Shown here: piece after piece, positions 54,438-63,782 of the stretch
Layout of the letters: each line of letters begins with the position of its first letter
How positions within the stretch are numbered: the stretch's first letter is position 1
NCBI GenBank assembly: GCA_034044135.1
Contig: CP139021.1
Location: 5,719,635-5,783,634 of the forward strand
Origin: Flammeovirgaceae bacterium SG7u.111
Lineage (GTDB): Bacteria; Bacteroidota; Bacteroidia; Cytophagales; Flammeovirgaceae
DNA length: 64,000 bases
Direction: 5' to 3'
Made by a program: the position numbers and the translations under genes
The notes under the pieces: model-generated
Seen by the model: the letters and a program-made list of their open reading frames with translations, nothing else
Told to the model about the DNA's origin: nothing
Databases searched by the model: none

Positions 54438-54932
54438 TACCCTAGCCCCTAACTCCACCACTTCCATATTAGAAATCTTCCCCACATTAAGCTCAAACCT
54501 TATCAGCGTCCTTACCTTATGGAAGCCCTGAATGCCAGCAGCTCCTGGGTTTATATGCAAAAGCCCTCGCTTTTTGTCAGGTATCACTTTCAAAATATGC
54601 GAATGCCCACAGATAAAAATATCGGGCTTTATCTTATCCAACTGTTCCCGAATCTCTGTGGTATATCTAGGCGGATAACCACCAATATGCGTCATCCAAA
54701 CTTTCTTCCCTTCGCAGTCAAAAAGTTGGTTTTTAGGGCACTCCACCCGAAGATCCTGCCCATCTATATTCCCAAACACCATCCTAACAGGCTTACCTGT
54801 AGCTACCAGCTGCTTAGCCACATCCAATGTACCAACATCCCCGGCGTGCCATATCTCGTCGCAGGGAGCAAGGTAGCGAAGTATAGCCTCGTCCATATAC
54901 CCGTGGGTATCAGAAAGCAATCCTATTCTCAT
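54435..54932 (-). CDS. YfcE/MJ0936-like metallophosphodiesterase
   Basis: This 165-residue cytosolic protein has the compact calcineurin-like site: L-S-D-T-H-G (8-10), H-A-G-D-V-G near 30, V-F-G-N-I-D near 54, and I-C-G-H-S-H-I near 112. YfcE-type enzymes hydrolyse phosphodiesters such as bis-pNPP in vitro; the natural substrate is unknown. Its start overlaps the holA stop by four bases (ATGA), so the two are translationally coupled. Confidence 0.92.
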   Translation of the reverse strand: MRIGLLSDTHGYMDEAILRYLAPCDEIWHAGDVGTLDVAKQLVATGKPVRMVFGNIDGQDLRVECPKNQLFDCEGKKVWMTHIGGYPPRYTTEIREQLDKIKPDIFICGHSHILKVIPDKKRGLLHINPGAAGIQGFHKVRTLIRFELNVGKISNMEVVELGARV

Positions 54933-55951
54933 GTATGCAATATCTTAAAGGTGAGTTCTTTCAATACTTCGTGGCTATCCGTCACGCTATCCACCCCTTT
55001 TGTCTGCAAGTCTGCTTTGTGCAAAAAGTGGATAATATTCATCGTTTTGGAAAGGGGATAATTTTGGGCTGCTTGCTGATATTCTTTCAAAAAATAAGGA
55101 TTTACCTTCAGCAGTCTAGCCAATTGGTCTCGCTCCATAGTTCGGTTGTGGTGCAAGAGCAATATCTTGGAAAAGTACGAATACAGCATAGAAACCACAG
55201 GAATAACAGGGTTATCCTTAGGATTTGATTGAAAGTATTTGATGATCTGGTTGACCTTAAATACCTTTTTGAGAGCAAGTGCCGATTGCAATTCAAACAC
55301 ATTATATTCCTTGCTTATCCCCACATGTTTTATCACCATGTCCTCGTTGATCTCCACAGTGGAATTATAATTCACCAGCAACTTCTCTACCTCGTTGGCT
55401 ATCCTGTTCAGGTCATTCCCAATAAACTCAGCCAACATCAGCGCAGCCTTATCGGTAATTCCATGCCCAATATCTTTGCAGTGCTGCGTCACCCAACCAG
55501 CCAACTGGTTTTCGTACAGCTTTTTGGTTTCCACCACCACCGCATGCTTGCCCAGCACCTTCGAAAGCTCGCTTCGCCCATCCAGCTTTTTGTGCTTATA
55601 GCAAAAAACCAATATGGTAGAAGGAACAGGGTTTTTAGCATAATCTACCAAATGAGCCTGCGCATCCTTCTTCCCAAAATCTTGGATTTCCTGCGCCTCT
55701 TTCACCACCACCACTTGCCGCTGTGCCATCATCGGAAACCGGCGGGCACTGTCAACCACCTGCACCAGCTTCACATCCTTTCCATACACCACCGTCAGGT
55801 TAAACCCCTTTTCCGATTCCTTCAGGGCATTTTCTTCCACATAATCCGCCAGCTGGTCTATGTAAAAAGGCTCATCGCCGTGCATAAAGTACAAGGGGGC
55901 ATAGTTGTTTCCCCTCATGTCCTTCAATACTTCCTCTGGTTTTTTCGCCAT
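54929..55951 (-). CDS. holA: DNA polymerase III delta subunit
   Basis: This 340-residue protein is the clamp-loader delta subunit. The N-terminal DNA-pol3 delta domain covers about 15-190 with L-Y-F-M-H-G-D-E-P-F-Y-I-D (18-30) and V-V-V-V-K-E-A near 85. It continues into the linker and a C-terminal helical collar (about 215-335). It pulls open the beta clamp ring during replication. The gene is coupled to the YfcE-like gene. Upstream (55952-56148) lies a copy of the GC-rich repeat. Confidence 0.93.
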   Translation of the reverse strand: MAKKPEEVLKDMRGNNYAPLYFMHGDEPFYIDQLADYVEENALKESEKGFNLTVVYGKDVKLVQVVDSARRFPMMAQRQVVVVKEAQEIQDFGKKDAQAHLVDYAKNPVPSTILVFCYKHKKLDGRSELSKVLGKHAVVVETKKLYENQLAGWVTQHCKDIGHGITDKAALMLAEFIGNDLNRIANEVEKLLVNYNSTVEINEDMVIKHVGISKEYNVFELQSALALKKVFKVNQIIKYFQSNPKDNPVIPVVSMLYSYFSKILLLHHNRTMERDQLARLLKVNPYFLKEYQQAAQNYPLSKTMNIIHFLHKADLQTKGVDSVTDSHEVLKELTFKILHT

Positions 55952-55998
55952 TTTTTTCTCAAATAAACAAATTCAGTACTTTCTCTTACGCTTATCAT

Positions 55999-56091
55999 TT
56001 GGGCGCACTCACGCAAACCCCGCCCCGGGTGGTCAAGCCGCCCATCGCACCAGCCATTTCGGTCTTGCCCTACCCTCTTTGCCCAGTGCGC
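55999..56091. repeat. GC-rich dispersed repeat, copy 2
   Basis: This 93-base copy begins TTGGGCGCACT and ends CCCAGTGCGC. Shared ordered blocks with 16754-16869: CAAACCCCG, CAAGCC, CCATTTCGGTCTTGC, CCTCTTT. It sits between the holA start and the cytochrome terminator. The flank GTACTTT about 25-30 bases left of each copy also agrees, so the repeat may extend leftward. Confidence 0.75.
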
Positions 56092-56110
56092 AATTCGTTC
56101 AACATTCGAA

Positions 56111-56148
56111 AACGTAGAGACGCATTGAATGCGTCTCTACGTTTTTTT
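56111..56148 (-). terminator. Long perfect palindrome terminator
   Basis: A 33-base palindrome of 16-base arms around a single G (AACGTAGAGACGCATT and its complement) lies 6 bases beyond the cytochrome stop. T-runs flank both sides, so it can work in both directions. The GTAGAGACGC core is like palindromes dispersed in other bacteria. Confidence 0.8.
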
Positions 56149-58416
56149 CTAATTCATCCCTTTCGCAGCATCCAGCATTTGCTGGAACTGCGGCTGATCA
56201 GGGTACATTTCTATCAGTTTTTTAATATATACCTCAGCCTCTTTGTTCTTTTGGATTTGAAGGTACAAGCCAGCTATAGCATAGTTGATATCTGGCGAAT
56301 TAGGATCTAATTCTAGCCCTCCCAAAAAAGCTTTTTCCGCATCGGCATTTCTGCCAAGCTGCTGCAAAGCCAAGCCCCAATTGTAATAAATCCTTGGGTT
56401 ATTGCCCACTAGCTTAGCCCCTCTTTCCAAGAAACTCACGGCTTGCTCCATCCGTTTCATTTCCGCAAGCAACAGCCCCATCGAATAATAGGCTGGTCCG
56501 TAGCTCGGCTCTTGTTTTATCACATCTTTCAGCAAAGCCATCGCCTCTTCGTTTCTGCCTTGCCTATTGTAAAGGTGCGAAAGATTGATCCTTGCCGGGT
56601 TGAAAAGCTCATCCAGCTCAAGGGCTTCTTTGTAAGCAGCTTCGGCTTCGGCAGGCCTTCCTTGCCGATCATGGTACTGCCCAATAGTCATCTGCCCCGG
56701 GGCAAAATCCGCTCGTACGTTCAGCATAGTTTTATATTCAGGCATCACTTTTTCTATCTGGGTCTTCAGCTCTGGGCTGACCTGGTCCAAAGGAATTTCG
56801 AGCAAACCGCCCATAGCCGAAACTCGTATCGAACGAAGCGAATCGTTCAAGTGTTTGGTCAGATGCTCGTACCTCAGCTCCTGTGGCCAATCGTACATAG
56901 AATGAATGGCAGTATGGCGCACATAAGAAGCTTCGTCGTCCAATGCTTTTATCACTTCATCCATCGCTTTCTGATCGGAAATTTGGTTGAGGTAATGCAC
57001 CGCCGTAGCCCTTGCAATGTCTGGTTGAGATTTATCGTTGAGCAACTCAACCAGCTCTTTTACCGCCTCGGGCGAGCGTGTGCTGCCCTTGGTAAGCGCA
57101 TCCGAAAAATGCGGGGCACGCTCATCGCCGTACCATTCTACCACCTTTTCGGCAGCCCATTGGTCGGTCTGATCTTCGTGGCAGCCCGTACAGGCATTGG
57201 GCGTCCCAAACTCCACCGACTGATCGGGGCGAGGAATCCTAAAACTATGGTCACGGCGGAAATCGTTGCCCATATACACCCTGCCAGTCATATGGCAGCT
57301 CACGCATTCGGCACTTTCCGTTTGCATAGGGTGAAAATGATGCTCTGGCGTATCGTAATCTTGGGAAACATGACACTGATTACAGACCATATTCCCCTTA
57401 AATTTCAGTTCTAAACTATGAACATTGTGACAGTTAGAGCATTTCACATCGTTGTGGTACATTTTGCTCTGAACAAATGAGCTGTACACATAATCTTCGT
57501 CCATGATCTGCCCGTCGGCAAAGTACAGTTCGTCCCTCAAAATCTCTGGAAAATAATCATCCCTAAACTTATCCCCATTTTCAAAGCCGTTTACATAATG
57601 CACCCTCCTGGAGTGACAACGAGCACATTCTTCTACCTGCTCTTCCGAAGTAAGGCTAGAGGTCAAGTGCAAATGCGCTTCTGCATTGTAAGGATCATTT
57701 TCATTGAAATTGGGCGAATTGACAAACTCCACATGCTCTTTCCCCGGGCCGTGGCAAGCTTCGCAGCTTACGTTTATGATGGAAAAAGTAGTGTTGAAAG
57801 AGTTGGTTTTATCATCGTAGTTTTTCTTCACATTGGTAGAATGGCAATCTGAACACATCGTGTTCCAGCTTAGGCCACCCTTCGTCCAGTGAAGCCATTC
57901 TCCTGTAGAAATTTTCAGGTCTGGGTACAAATCATACCACTTGTTTTCCAAGCAATCCCATGCTGTACGCAAACATTGGTAGTGACCATTGGGGAAAGCG
58001 ACGATGTATTGCTGCAAAGGATGTACGCCAAACGTGTAGATAATTTCGTAATCGTAATATTTGCCATCAGGCCCTTCGGTATTTACCATAAACTTTTCTC
58101 CATCGCGGAAAAACCTTGACTTCACCCCTTGACTTTCAAAGGTCACGTCGTTAAAATCTGCCAACACCGAAGAATCGTTAGCCTCCATCATGGCTTGGTC
58201 ATGCTGGGAGCCTATCCAGTCTTCAAAAGCCGACTCGTGGCAAGACTTACAAGATTCGCTCCCCAGAAACGAAGGATCGTTATCCACTTTCACAAAAGGC
58301 TTATCTTCTTTTTTCTCTTCTTGACCACAGCTTACCAAATAAGCTGCTTCGATAATAAACAAAGCGGGTATAATCAGGTAAAAAAATATGCGACCTGTTT
58401 TAGAAATACGAGGCAT
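56149..58416 (-). CDS. Octaheme c-type cytochrome with HEAT and TPR domains
   Basis: This 755-residue protein has a lipoprotein-like N-terminus (Y-L-V-S-C, Cys30). Eight C-x-x-C-H heme-attachment motifs lie in the first 410 residues: CKSCH, CSDCH, CEACH, CARCH, CSNCH, CNQCH, CVSCH and CTGCH. A HEAT-like helical stretch follows (about 440-560), then several TPR units (about 590-750). The heme part resembles cytochrome c554/nitrite-reductase-type multiheme proteins and should carry or transfer electrons outside the inner membrane. The TPR part probably docks a partner. Known TPR-multiheme proteins exist; this combined layout is unassigned. Transcribed alone. Confidence 0.9.
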   Translation of the reverse strand: MPRISKTGRIFFYLIIPALFIIEAAYLVSCGQEEKKEDKPFVKVDNDPSFLGSESCKSCHESAFEDWIGSQHDQAMMEANDSSVLADFNDVTFESQGVKSRFFRDGEKFMVNTEGPDGKYYDYEIIYTFGVHPLQQYIVAFPNGHYQCLRTAWDCLENKWYDLYPDLKISTGEWLHWTKGGLSWNTMCSDCHSTNVKKNYDDKTNSFNTTFSIINVSCEACHGPGKEHVEFVNSPNFNENDPYNAEAHLHLTSSLTSEEQVEECARCHSRRVHYVNGFENGDKFRDDYFPEILRDELYFADGQIMDEDYVYSSFVQSKMYHNDVKCSNCHNVHSLELKFKGNMVCNQCHVSQDYDTPEHHFHPMQTESAECVSCHMTGRVYMGNDFRRDHSFRIPRPDQSVEFGTPNACTGCHEDQTDQWAAEKVVEWYGDERAPHFSDALTKGSTRSPEAVKELVELLNDKSQPDIARATAVHYLNQISDQKAMDEVIKALDDEASYVRHTAIHSMYDWPQELRYEHLTKHLNDSLRSIRVSAMGGLLEIPLDQVSPELKTQIEKVMPEYKTMLNVRADFAPGQMTIGQYHDRQGRPAEAEAAYKEALELDELFNPARINLSHLYNRQGRNEEAMALLKDVIKQEPSYGPAYYSMGLLLAEMKRMEQAVSFLERGAKLVGNNPRIYYNWGLALQQLGRNADAEKAFLGGLELDPNSPDINYAIAGLYLQIQKNKEAEVYIKKLIEMYPDQPQFQQMLDAAKGMN

Positions 58417-58541
58417 TTAGTTTGTTTTTTAAGGGTAAACCTGAAGTTAAAATTCATTTTCATCTATCAAAACAGGTGTTGTTTTGATTTCGGGATAAAT
58501 ATACCTCAAAAAAGAGCATTTCTGATTTCAAGCCAAAAAAA

Positions 58542-58865
58542 TCACATTTTCACCACAAGGTTCACCACCCAAAGTACAAGTAGCAGAGGCAAAATATTTT
58601 TGGAGAGGAAGCGCTGCAAAAGGGAATAAAGCCGAGGCTTTAAGAAATAGCTTGCAAGCATGGCAAGGATGAGCGCACAAATAAATGGACCTAGGGGATG
58701 ATAAGCAAAAGCATCGCCAAAATTAAGGGAAAGAGTACTTAGGCAGCTGCGGGTCATACCGCAAAGCGGGCAAGGGATACCTGTGAGGTTCTTAAAACCA
58801 CAACTCCATCCCAGAACTGGGATGGAGCGGAAAAAATCAGTTTCTACAATATCAATGAGCCTCAT
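58542..58865 (-). CDS. DUF2752 membrane protein
   Basis: This 107-residue protein shows the DUF2752 signature: G-I-P-C-P-L-C-G-M-T-R-S near residues 28-39, then about three membrane segments. The cysteine-rich C-P-L-C-G-M-T-R motif is the invariant family mark. Function unknown. Its ATG lies 2 bases after the stop of the RDD gene, indicating one operon. Confidence 0.9.
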   Translation of the reverse strand: MRLIDIVETDFFRSIPVLGWSCGFKNLTGIPCPLCGMTRSCLSTLSLNFGDAFAYHPLGPFICALILAMLASYFLKPRLYSLLQRFLSKNILPLLLVLWVVNLVVKM

Positions 58866-58867
58866 CT

Positions 58868-59365
58868 TTATTTGGCTTCCGCAGGTACTACTTTCGTATT
58901 ACAAATTTTGTCATGCCAGCCCCTTTTTTCATTGTCCCAAATCACCCACAAAAAGCCGAGGAAACAAGGAATATAAGATAATATATAACTAAAATATCGA
59001 CCAATAGCTGTTCCAATACCAATTGGACCACCATCATCGTTTCTTACAACTTTGATTTTCACAGCCTTTTTACCCAAGGTCGCGCCGTCAGCATATACCC
59101 ACATTCCCACATGATATACTATTCCAAAAAAGGTCGAAATTCCCATCAAGGTATAATAATCTGGTCCAAATATACTCATCGGATCCATTGGATCTTCTGG
59201 TTGCATAGTCCAAGTTCCAAACATTGCATAAGTTATTACTGCCTGTACAGACCAAAGAAGAATGCCATCAATAATGATCGCCGCCAACCTCAGTCCAAAA
59301 CCGACATTATTTTCTGGACCCAAATTTTCTGGATTTCCTTCAAAATCTAATAGTTCGTCTTGCAT
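58868..59365 (-). CDS. RDD-family membrane protein
   Basis: This 165-residue protein has two to three membrane helices. The RDD domain appears as F-G-L-R-L-A-A-I-I-I-D-G-I-L-L near 22-36 and A-T-L-G-K-K-A-V-K-I-K-V near 115. RDD proteins are proposed ion-transport or accessory membrane proteins. It lies between the 226-residue membrane protein (82-base gap) and DUF2752 (2-base gap). Confidence 0.9.
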   Translation of the reverse strand: MQDELLDFEGNPENLGPENNVGFGLRLAAIIIDGILLWSVQAVITYAMFGTWTMQPEDPMDPMSIFGPDYYTLMGISTFFGIVYHVGMWVYADGATLGKKAVKIKVVRNDDGGPIGIGTAIGRYFSYILSYIPCFLGFLWVIWDNEKRGWHDKICNTKVVPAEAK

Positions 59366-59447
59366 GAGTGTGATAGGTTTTAAAAATGATAGATATAAGT
59401 TATGATTAATATTTTACTGCTGCTCTACAGCTTCAACGTTTGGTACT

Positions 59448-60128
59448 TTAATAGCGCTGGTTTTCTAGAATGTCTTCATAGGCAACATAAATGGCGATGC
59501 CACTTACGGGAATTGTGACCAACAAGCCTATACCCAATACAAGAGCTCCTGCAAAATTCAACAAGACCAATATAATTACAAAGCCAAAAACGCTCCACCA
59601 GTTCTTTGTGATGAGCCTGCGGCTGTATTCCATCGCGGGCCAAAAATCTTGGTTTTCGAAGTAAATAATGAGGGAAACAAACACATAGCATACTCCCAAG
59701 AAAATGCCGGGAATAATCAAAAATACGCTTCCAATAACCACAAAAATACCGACAATCAAGCCTCCCAAAAACAACTGAAGGACTGCATCGAACCCCCTAA
59801 AAAAGTCTCCAAACTCATATGGTTCATCTCTTGATATTTTGCGGGCCATTATGGCATAGCCAACTCCAAGGGGAGCATTGATGACCAAAGCACCAAGCGA
59901 CCCTAAAAAAGGGATAAAGTTCAAAGCCAATTGAATTACCATATAGAGAAGGGCAAACCCAATAAAGTAACCAATATTTTGTTGGAAAATATCGAAGGCT
60001 TTACTTATGTAATCCCCCATTCTGAATTCATAGCCATCGCGGATTTTTTGTTCTATTCGCTGTTCGAAAGAAAGTAAATCGGAGTCGTCCTCATTGAGGA
60101 AATCATCAAGTATGTCGTCTTCTTGCAT
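59448..60128 (-). CDS. Polytopic membrane protein, unassigned
   Basis: This 226-residue protein has an acidic N-terminus (D-D-I-L-D-D-F-L-N-E-D-D-S-D) and about five membrane helices from residue 55. It resembles the broad DUF975/glycerophosphodiester-membrane-domain type of proteins, but no diagnostic motif was seen. It heads a three-gene group with RDD and DUF2752 downstream; the FloA terminator at 60180 separates it from floA. Confidence 0.75.
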   Translation of the reverse strand: MQEDDILDDFLNEDDSDLLSFEQRIEQKIRDGYEFRMGDYISKAFDIFQQNIGYFIGFALLYMVIQLALNFIPFLGSLGALVINAPLGVGYAIMARKISRDEPYEFGDFFRGFDAVLQLFLGGLIVGIFVVIGSVFLIIPGIFLGVCYVFVSLIIYFENQDFWPAMEYSRRLITKNWWSVFGFVIILVLLNFAGALVLGIGLLVTIPVSGIAIYVAYEDILENQRY

Positions 60129-60175
60129 AAGTGTTAAGTTATTTTTTTAGTAAAGAATGAATGTGTAGAGCAATT

Positions 60176-60200
60176 AAAAAGGCTCGGTTGTACCGAGCCT
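60176..60200 (-). terminator. Terminator after floA
   Basis: A perfect 9-base-pair AGGCTCGGT/ACCGAGCCT stem has a TGT loop and T5 on the minus strand. It lies 48 bases past the floA stop. Confidence 0.85.
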
Positions 60201-60248
60201 AAAGGATAATCAAGGAAAATCGGTTCATAACTTCTTTATGCCGTTATG

Positions 60249-61253
60249 CTATTTAGATGAATCATCATCTGAACTTTTCTTCTTCTTAGGTGTATCTCCG
60301 GTATCAGCAACGGAAGCCCTCATATCGGTATCTGCTTTTATGTTTTGCATTTTGTAATAGTCCATAATACCCAAGTTTCCACTTCGGAACGCATCCGCCA
60401 TCGCCATTGGTATTTGCGCTTCTGCTTCTATCACCTTAGCCTTAGCCGACTGCGCCTTCGCTTTCATTTCCTGCTCAACTGCAACCGCCATTGCTCTACG
60501 CTCTTCAGCTTTGGCTTCGGCCACTTTCAAATCGGCATTTGCCTGATCTATTTGGAGCGTCGCGCCTATATTCGATCCAACATCTATATCGGCAATATCA
60601 ATAGACAAAATTTCAAATGCTGTTCCCGAATCCAAGCCTTTTTCCAATACGAGTTTGGAAATTTTATCAGGGTTTTCCAACACATCTTTGTGCGACCTAG
60701 AAGAACCAATGGAAGTTACAATTCCTTCTCCTACTCTTGCCAAGATAGTTCCTTCACCAGCGCCACCAACCAACTGGGCAATATTAGCTCTTACGGTCAC
60801 CCTTGCTTGGGCTTTCAGTTGGATACCGTCTTGCGCCACAGCAGAAACGACAGGCGTATTGATTACTTGCGGGTTCACAGAAATCTGAACTGCTTCAAAT
60901 ACATCTCTACCCGCCAAATCGATAGCAGCTGCTTGTTTAAATGAAAGCTCAATATTAGCCTTATCGGCAGAAATCAATGCTTTGATAACCGAAGGCACAT
61001 GCCCACCTGCCAAATAATGCGTTTCCAAATCAGCGGTGGTCAATTGAAGACCCGCCTTGGTAGAAGTAATCAGCGATTCGACAATTAACCTTGGAGGCAC
61101 ATTCCTCAAACGCATAAAAGCCAAAGGAACCAATCCGACATGAACTCCTGAAACTATGGCCGTTACCCAAAGTTTCACTGGAATCACGTAAAGGAAAAAG
61201 AATATTGCGATGATTATCCCGGCTGACCAAAGCAGAACAAGAGTTAAATCCAT
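60249..61253 (-). CDS. floA: Flotillin-like FloA (SPFH) membrane-domain protein
   Basis: The start at 61253 (M-D-L-T-L-V) fits the FloA N-terminus, giving 334 residues; an upstream ATG at 61292 lacks family support. An N-terminal membrane hairpin (about 3-25) is followed by the UPF0365/FloA SPFH domain ([35 protein letters not shown]) and an Ala/Glu-rich coiled coil (about 230-310). FloA organises lipid-raft-like membrane regions and affects signalling and wall synthesis. In many bacteria it sits beside an NfeD protein; here none adjoins. Its end is basic and Ser-rich. Confidence 0.95.
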   Translation of the reverse strand: MDLTLVLLWSAGIIIAIFFFLYVIPVKLWVTAIVSGVHVGLVPLAFMRLRNVPPRLIVESLITSTKAGLQLTTADLETHYLAGGHVPSVIKALISADKANIELSFKQAAAIDLAGRDVFEAVQISVNPQVINTPVVSAVAQDGIQLKAQARVTVRANIAQLVGGAGEGTILARVGEGIVTSIGSSRSHKDVLENPDKISKLVLEKGLDSGTAFEILSIDIADIDVGSNIGATLQIDQANADLKVAEAKAEERRAMAVAVEQEMKAKAQSAKAKVIEAEAQIPMAMADAFRSGNLGIMDYYKMQNIKADTDMRASVADTGDTPKKKKSSDDDSSK

Positions 61254-61599
61254 GAATATAGTAATATTTTGTGTTTTGCACGGTAATAGCAACTTGCTAA
61301 CCGTTGTTTAATTAGTTAAAAGCACGGGGATAATAAAGAAAAAATAGAATCTCCCGATTTGGATTCTAATGTAATAATCTTCTTTGGAATAAGCACACCT
61401 TTCAGAAAAAAATAGGGTAAAAGGAAGGTTTAAGTTTAATGACGTAGAAGTTTGACCTAATGTTTAAGTGCAAGTAAAATTTCTTCCTGTTATTTTCTAA
61501 AACCCTATCTTCTCCAGATCAATGTAGAAAAATATCCAACATCAACAGCTAATTTTTGTTGTTTGATTTGAAATACTTCCATTATACTAAAGGAACATA

Positions 61600-61630
61600 T
61601 TGAATAAAGCTTGAAGGCTTACTAACTTCG
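61600..61630 (+). promoter_or_regulatory. Predicted promoter of ispG
   Basis: TTG (61600-61602), a 20-base spacer and TAACTTCG (61623-61630, 7 of 8 matches to TAnnTTTG) lie 23 bases before the ispG ATG. The remaining gap 61254-61599 holds the floA promoter region and nothing else recognised. Confidence 0.5.
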
Positions 61631-61653
61631 CCACTTCAAACAATCTCAAATCC

Positions 61654-63633
61654 ATGGAATCATCAAAGGTTATCCACCCTTATAAATATTGCAACAGTCT
61701 GACATCCTACCAGCGTAGGGAAACCATAGAGGTGAAAATTGGGGACATCGCCCTTGGCGGAAATAATCCTATCCGAGTTCAGTCGATGACTACCGTCGAT
61801 ACCATGGACACCCTCGGCAGCGTAGAACAGACCATCCGCATGGTGGAAGCTGGTTGCGAATATGTGCGGATCACCGCCCCAAGCATAAAAGAGGCGGAAA
61901 ACCTCGCCAATATCAAAAAAGAACTCCGGGCTAGGGGCTACAATGTCCCTCTCATAGCCGATATTCATTTCACCCCCAATGCAGCCGAACTTGCTGCCCG
62001 AATAGTGGAAAAAGTGCGGGTAAACCCAGGCAACTATGCCGATAAAAAGAAATTCCAAGTAATAGAATACGACGATGCTTCGTACCAGACCGAGATTGAT
62101 CGGATCAGGGAAAAATTCACCCCACTGGTAAACATTTGCAAGGAACATGGAACAGCGATGCGGATTGGCACCAACCACGGCTCTCTTTCCGATCGAATTT
62201 TGAGCCGCTATGGCGATACGCCCATCGGAATGGTGGAATCTGCCTTGGAATTCCTCCGCATTTGCGAAGACTTGAACTACCACGACATCGTACTTTCCAT
62301 GAAAGCCAGCAACACACAGGTGATGGTACAGGCTTACAGGCTTTTGGTACAAAAGATGGACGAAGAAGGATTGAAGCCTTATCCGCTCCACTTGGGTGTA
62401 ACCGAAGCTGGCGATGGCGAAGATGGTAGAATAAAATCTGCGGTGGGCATAGGCACATTGCTGGAAGACGGCCTGGGCGACACCGTTCGCGTTTCCCTTA
62501 CTGAAGAACCAGAATTTGAAGCGCCCGTAGCCGCTGCGCTTATCAACCGCTACACCCAAAGAGCCGAGCTTTCCAAACCAATTCCAAGCTTAGAAGACAG
62601 CCCTAAAAACCCTTTTTCTTATGCTAAAAGAGAAAGTGCAGAAGTACTTTCGGTAGGCGGGGGAAATGTGCCCAGAGTTATAGCCGACTGGAGCAAGGTT
62701 AGCGAAACGGAAATGAAAGACCTGAAAAACGTAGGTCACCATTACCTGTCCGAACTGGATAAATGGGCAATGGGCGAGCAAGGTGGTGATTTTATCTATA
62801 CAGGAAAAACACCGTTGCCTTTTATGCCACCTAACGGTCTCAAGCAAATTATTGATCATGCTGGCTGGCTGGAGTTGGATGACAAAGACAATAGTTTTCC
62901 ATTACTAAGCAAGGAAGAATTAATCAACGAAGCGCCTCTACACCATCAGCTGAACTTTATCACTTTGAGCCTTTCAGATTTTGATCCGAAGCTTACGCAG
63001 TTACTTGAATGGCGAGATAATTTGGTGATTTTGCTTTCTACCGAAAACGAACATGCCATGCCTGAGCTGCGCAAGGTATTTTTCGATTTGATGGATAAGA
63101 AACTAAAAACTCCAGTAATTGCCCAACGAGATTTTGTTCCGATGAGTGATGATAAATTGCAGCTTTTTGCCGCTACGGATGTAGGTGGATTGCTCATAGA
63201 TGGTTTTGGCGATGGAATCATGCTCGGTACTTCCAAGCTTGAAACTTTAGCCAAAGAAGAGCTCCTTAAAAAAATCACTTCGCTCAATAGTCTTTCCTTT
63301 GGCATTTTGCAGGCTGCCCGTACCCGCATGACCAAAACGGAATATATTTCCTGCCCTTCTTGTGGAAGAACCCTGTTCGACCTGCAAGAAACCACAGCAA
63401 TGATCCGCAAGCGTACCGACCACCTCAAAGGGGTAAAAATTGGGATAATGGGCTGCATAGTGAACGGACCTGGGGAAATGGCCGATGCCGATTATGGCTA
63501 CGTAGGCTCTGGAAAGGGAAAAATCACCCTCTACAAAGGTCAGGAAGTGGTGAAGCGTTCTGTCCCTTCGGAAAATGCCGTGGACGAACTTATCAACATC
63601 ATAGCCGAAGGCGGCGATTGGGTGGAACCGTAG
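61654..63633 (+). CDS. ispG: 4-hydroxy-3-methylbut-2-en-1-yl diphosphate synthase, large-insert form
   Basis: This 659-residue enzyme makes HMBPP from ME-cPP in the MEP isoprenoid pathway. The N-terminal TIM barrel covers about 20-290 (V-Q-S-M-T-T-V-D-T, I-A-D-I-H-F-T-P, R-I-G-T-N-H-G-S). The central A* insert (about 310-560), present in plants and Bacteroidota but absent from E. coli GcpE, is intact. The C-terminal Fe-S domain has Cys567 and Cys570 (S-C-P-S-C-G), Cys601 and Glu608 (G-C-I-V-N-G-P-G-E) as 4Fe-4S ligands. The extra domain explains the length. Confidence 0.97.
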   Translation: MESSKVIHPYKYCNSLTSYQRRETIEVKIGDIALGGNNPIRVQSMTTVDTMDTLGSVEQTIRMVEAGCEYVRITAPSIKEAENLANIKKELRARGYNVPLIADIHFTPNAAELAARIVEKVRVNPGNYADKKKFQVIEYDDASYQTEIDRIREKFTPLVNICKEHGTAMRIGTNHGSLSDRILSRYGDTPIGMVESALEFLRICEDLNYHDIVLSMKASNTQVMVQAYRLLVQKMDEEGLKPYPLHLGVTEAGDGEDGRIKSAVGIGTLLEDGLGDTVRVSLTEEPEFEAPVAAALINRYTQRAELSKPIPSLEDSPKNPFSYAKRESAEVLSVGGGNVPRVIADWSKVSETEMKDLKNVGHHYLSELDKWAMGEQGGDFIYTGKTPLPFMPPNGLKQIIDHAGWLELDDKDNSFPLLSKEELINEAPLHHQLNFITLSLSDFDPKLTQLLEWRDNLVILLSTENEHAMPELRKVFFDLMDKKLKTPVIAQRDFVPMSDDKLQLFAATDVGGLLIDGFGDGIMLGTSKLETLAKEELLKKITSLNSLSFGILQAARTRMTKTEYISCPSCGRTLFDLQETTAMIRKRTDHLKGVKIGIMGCIVNGPGEMADADYGYVGSGKGKITLYKGQEVVKRSVPSENAVDELINIIAEGGDWVEP

Positions 63634-63782
63634 TTTAGAGGTCAGGTGTTGTGTTAGAAACGTAAACTTTCTCAGGTTATATCAAAAGAAAGATTATACC
63701 TTTTCTTTTTCCACAAAAAATGCCCATCTCCAATGGAAACAGGCAAATTACTTTTATCAAATTTAAGTCAAGTGCTCATCAA

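Noticed and set aside
55229-55966. Plus-strand open frame of 245 codons
   Set aside because: Antisense to holA; His/Leu-rich shadow composition.
56443-57414. Plus-strand open frame of 323 codons
   Set aside because: Antisense to the octaheme cytochrome gene, whose eight heme motifs fix the true frame.
61663-62559. Minus-strand open frame of 298 codons
   Set aside because: Antisense to ispG, whose conserved motifs run through the same bases.
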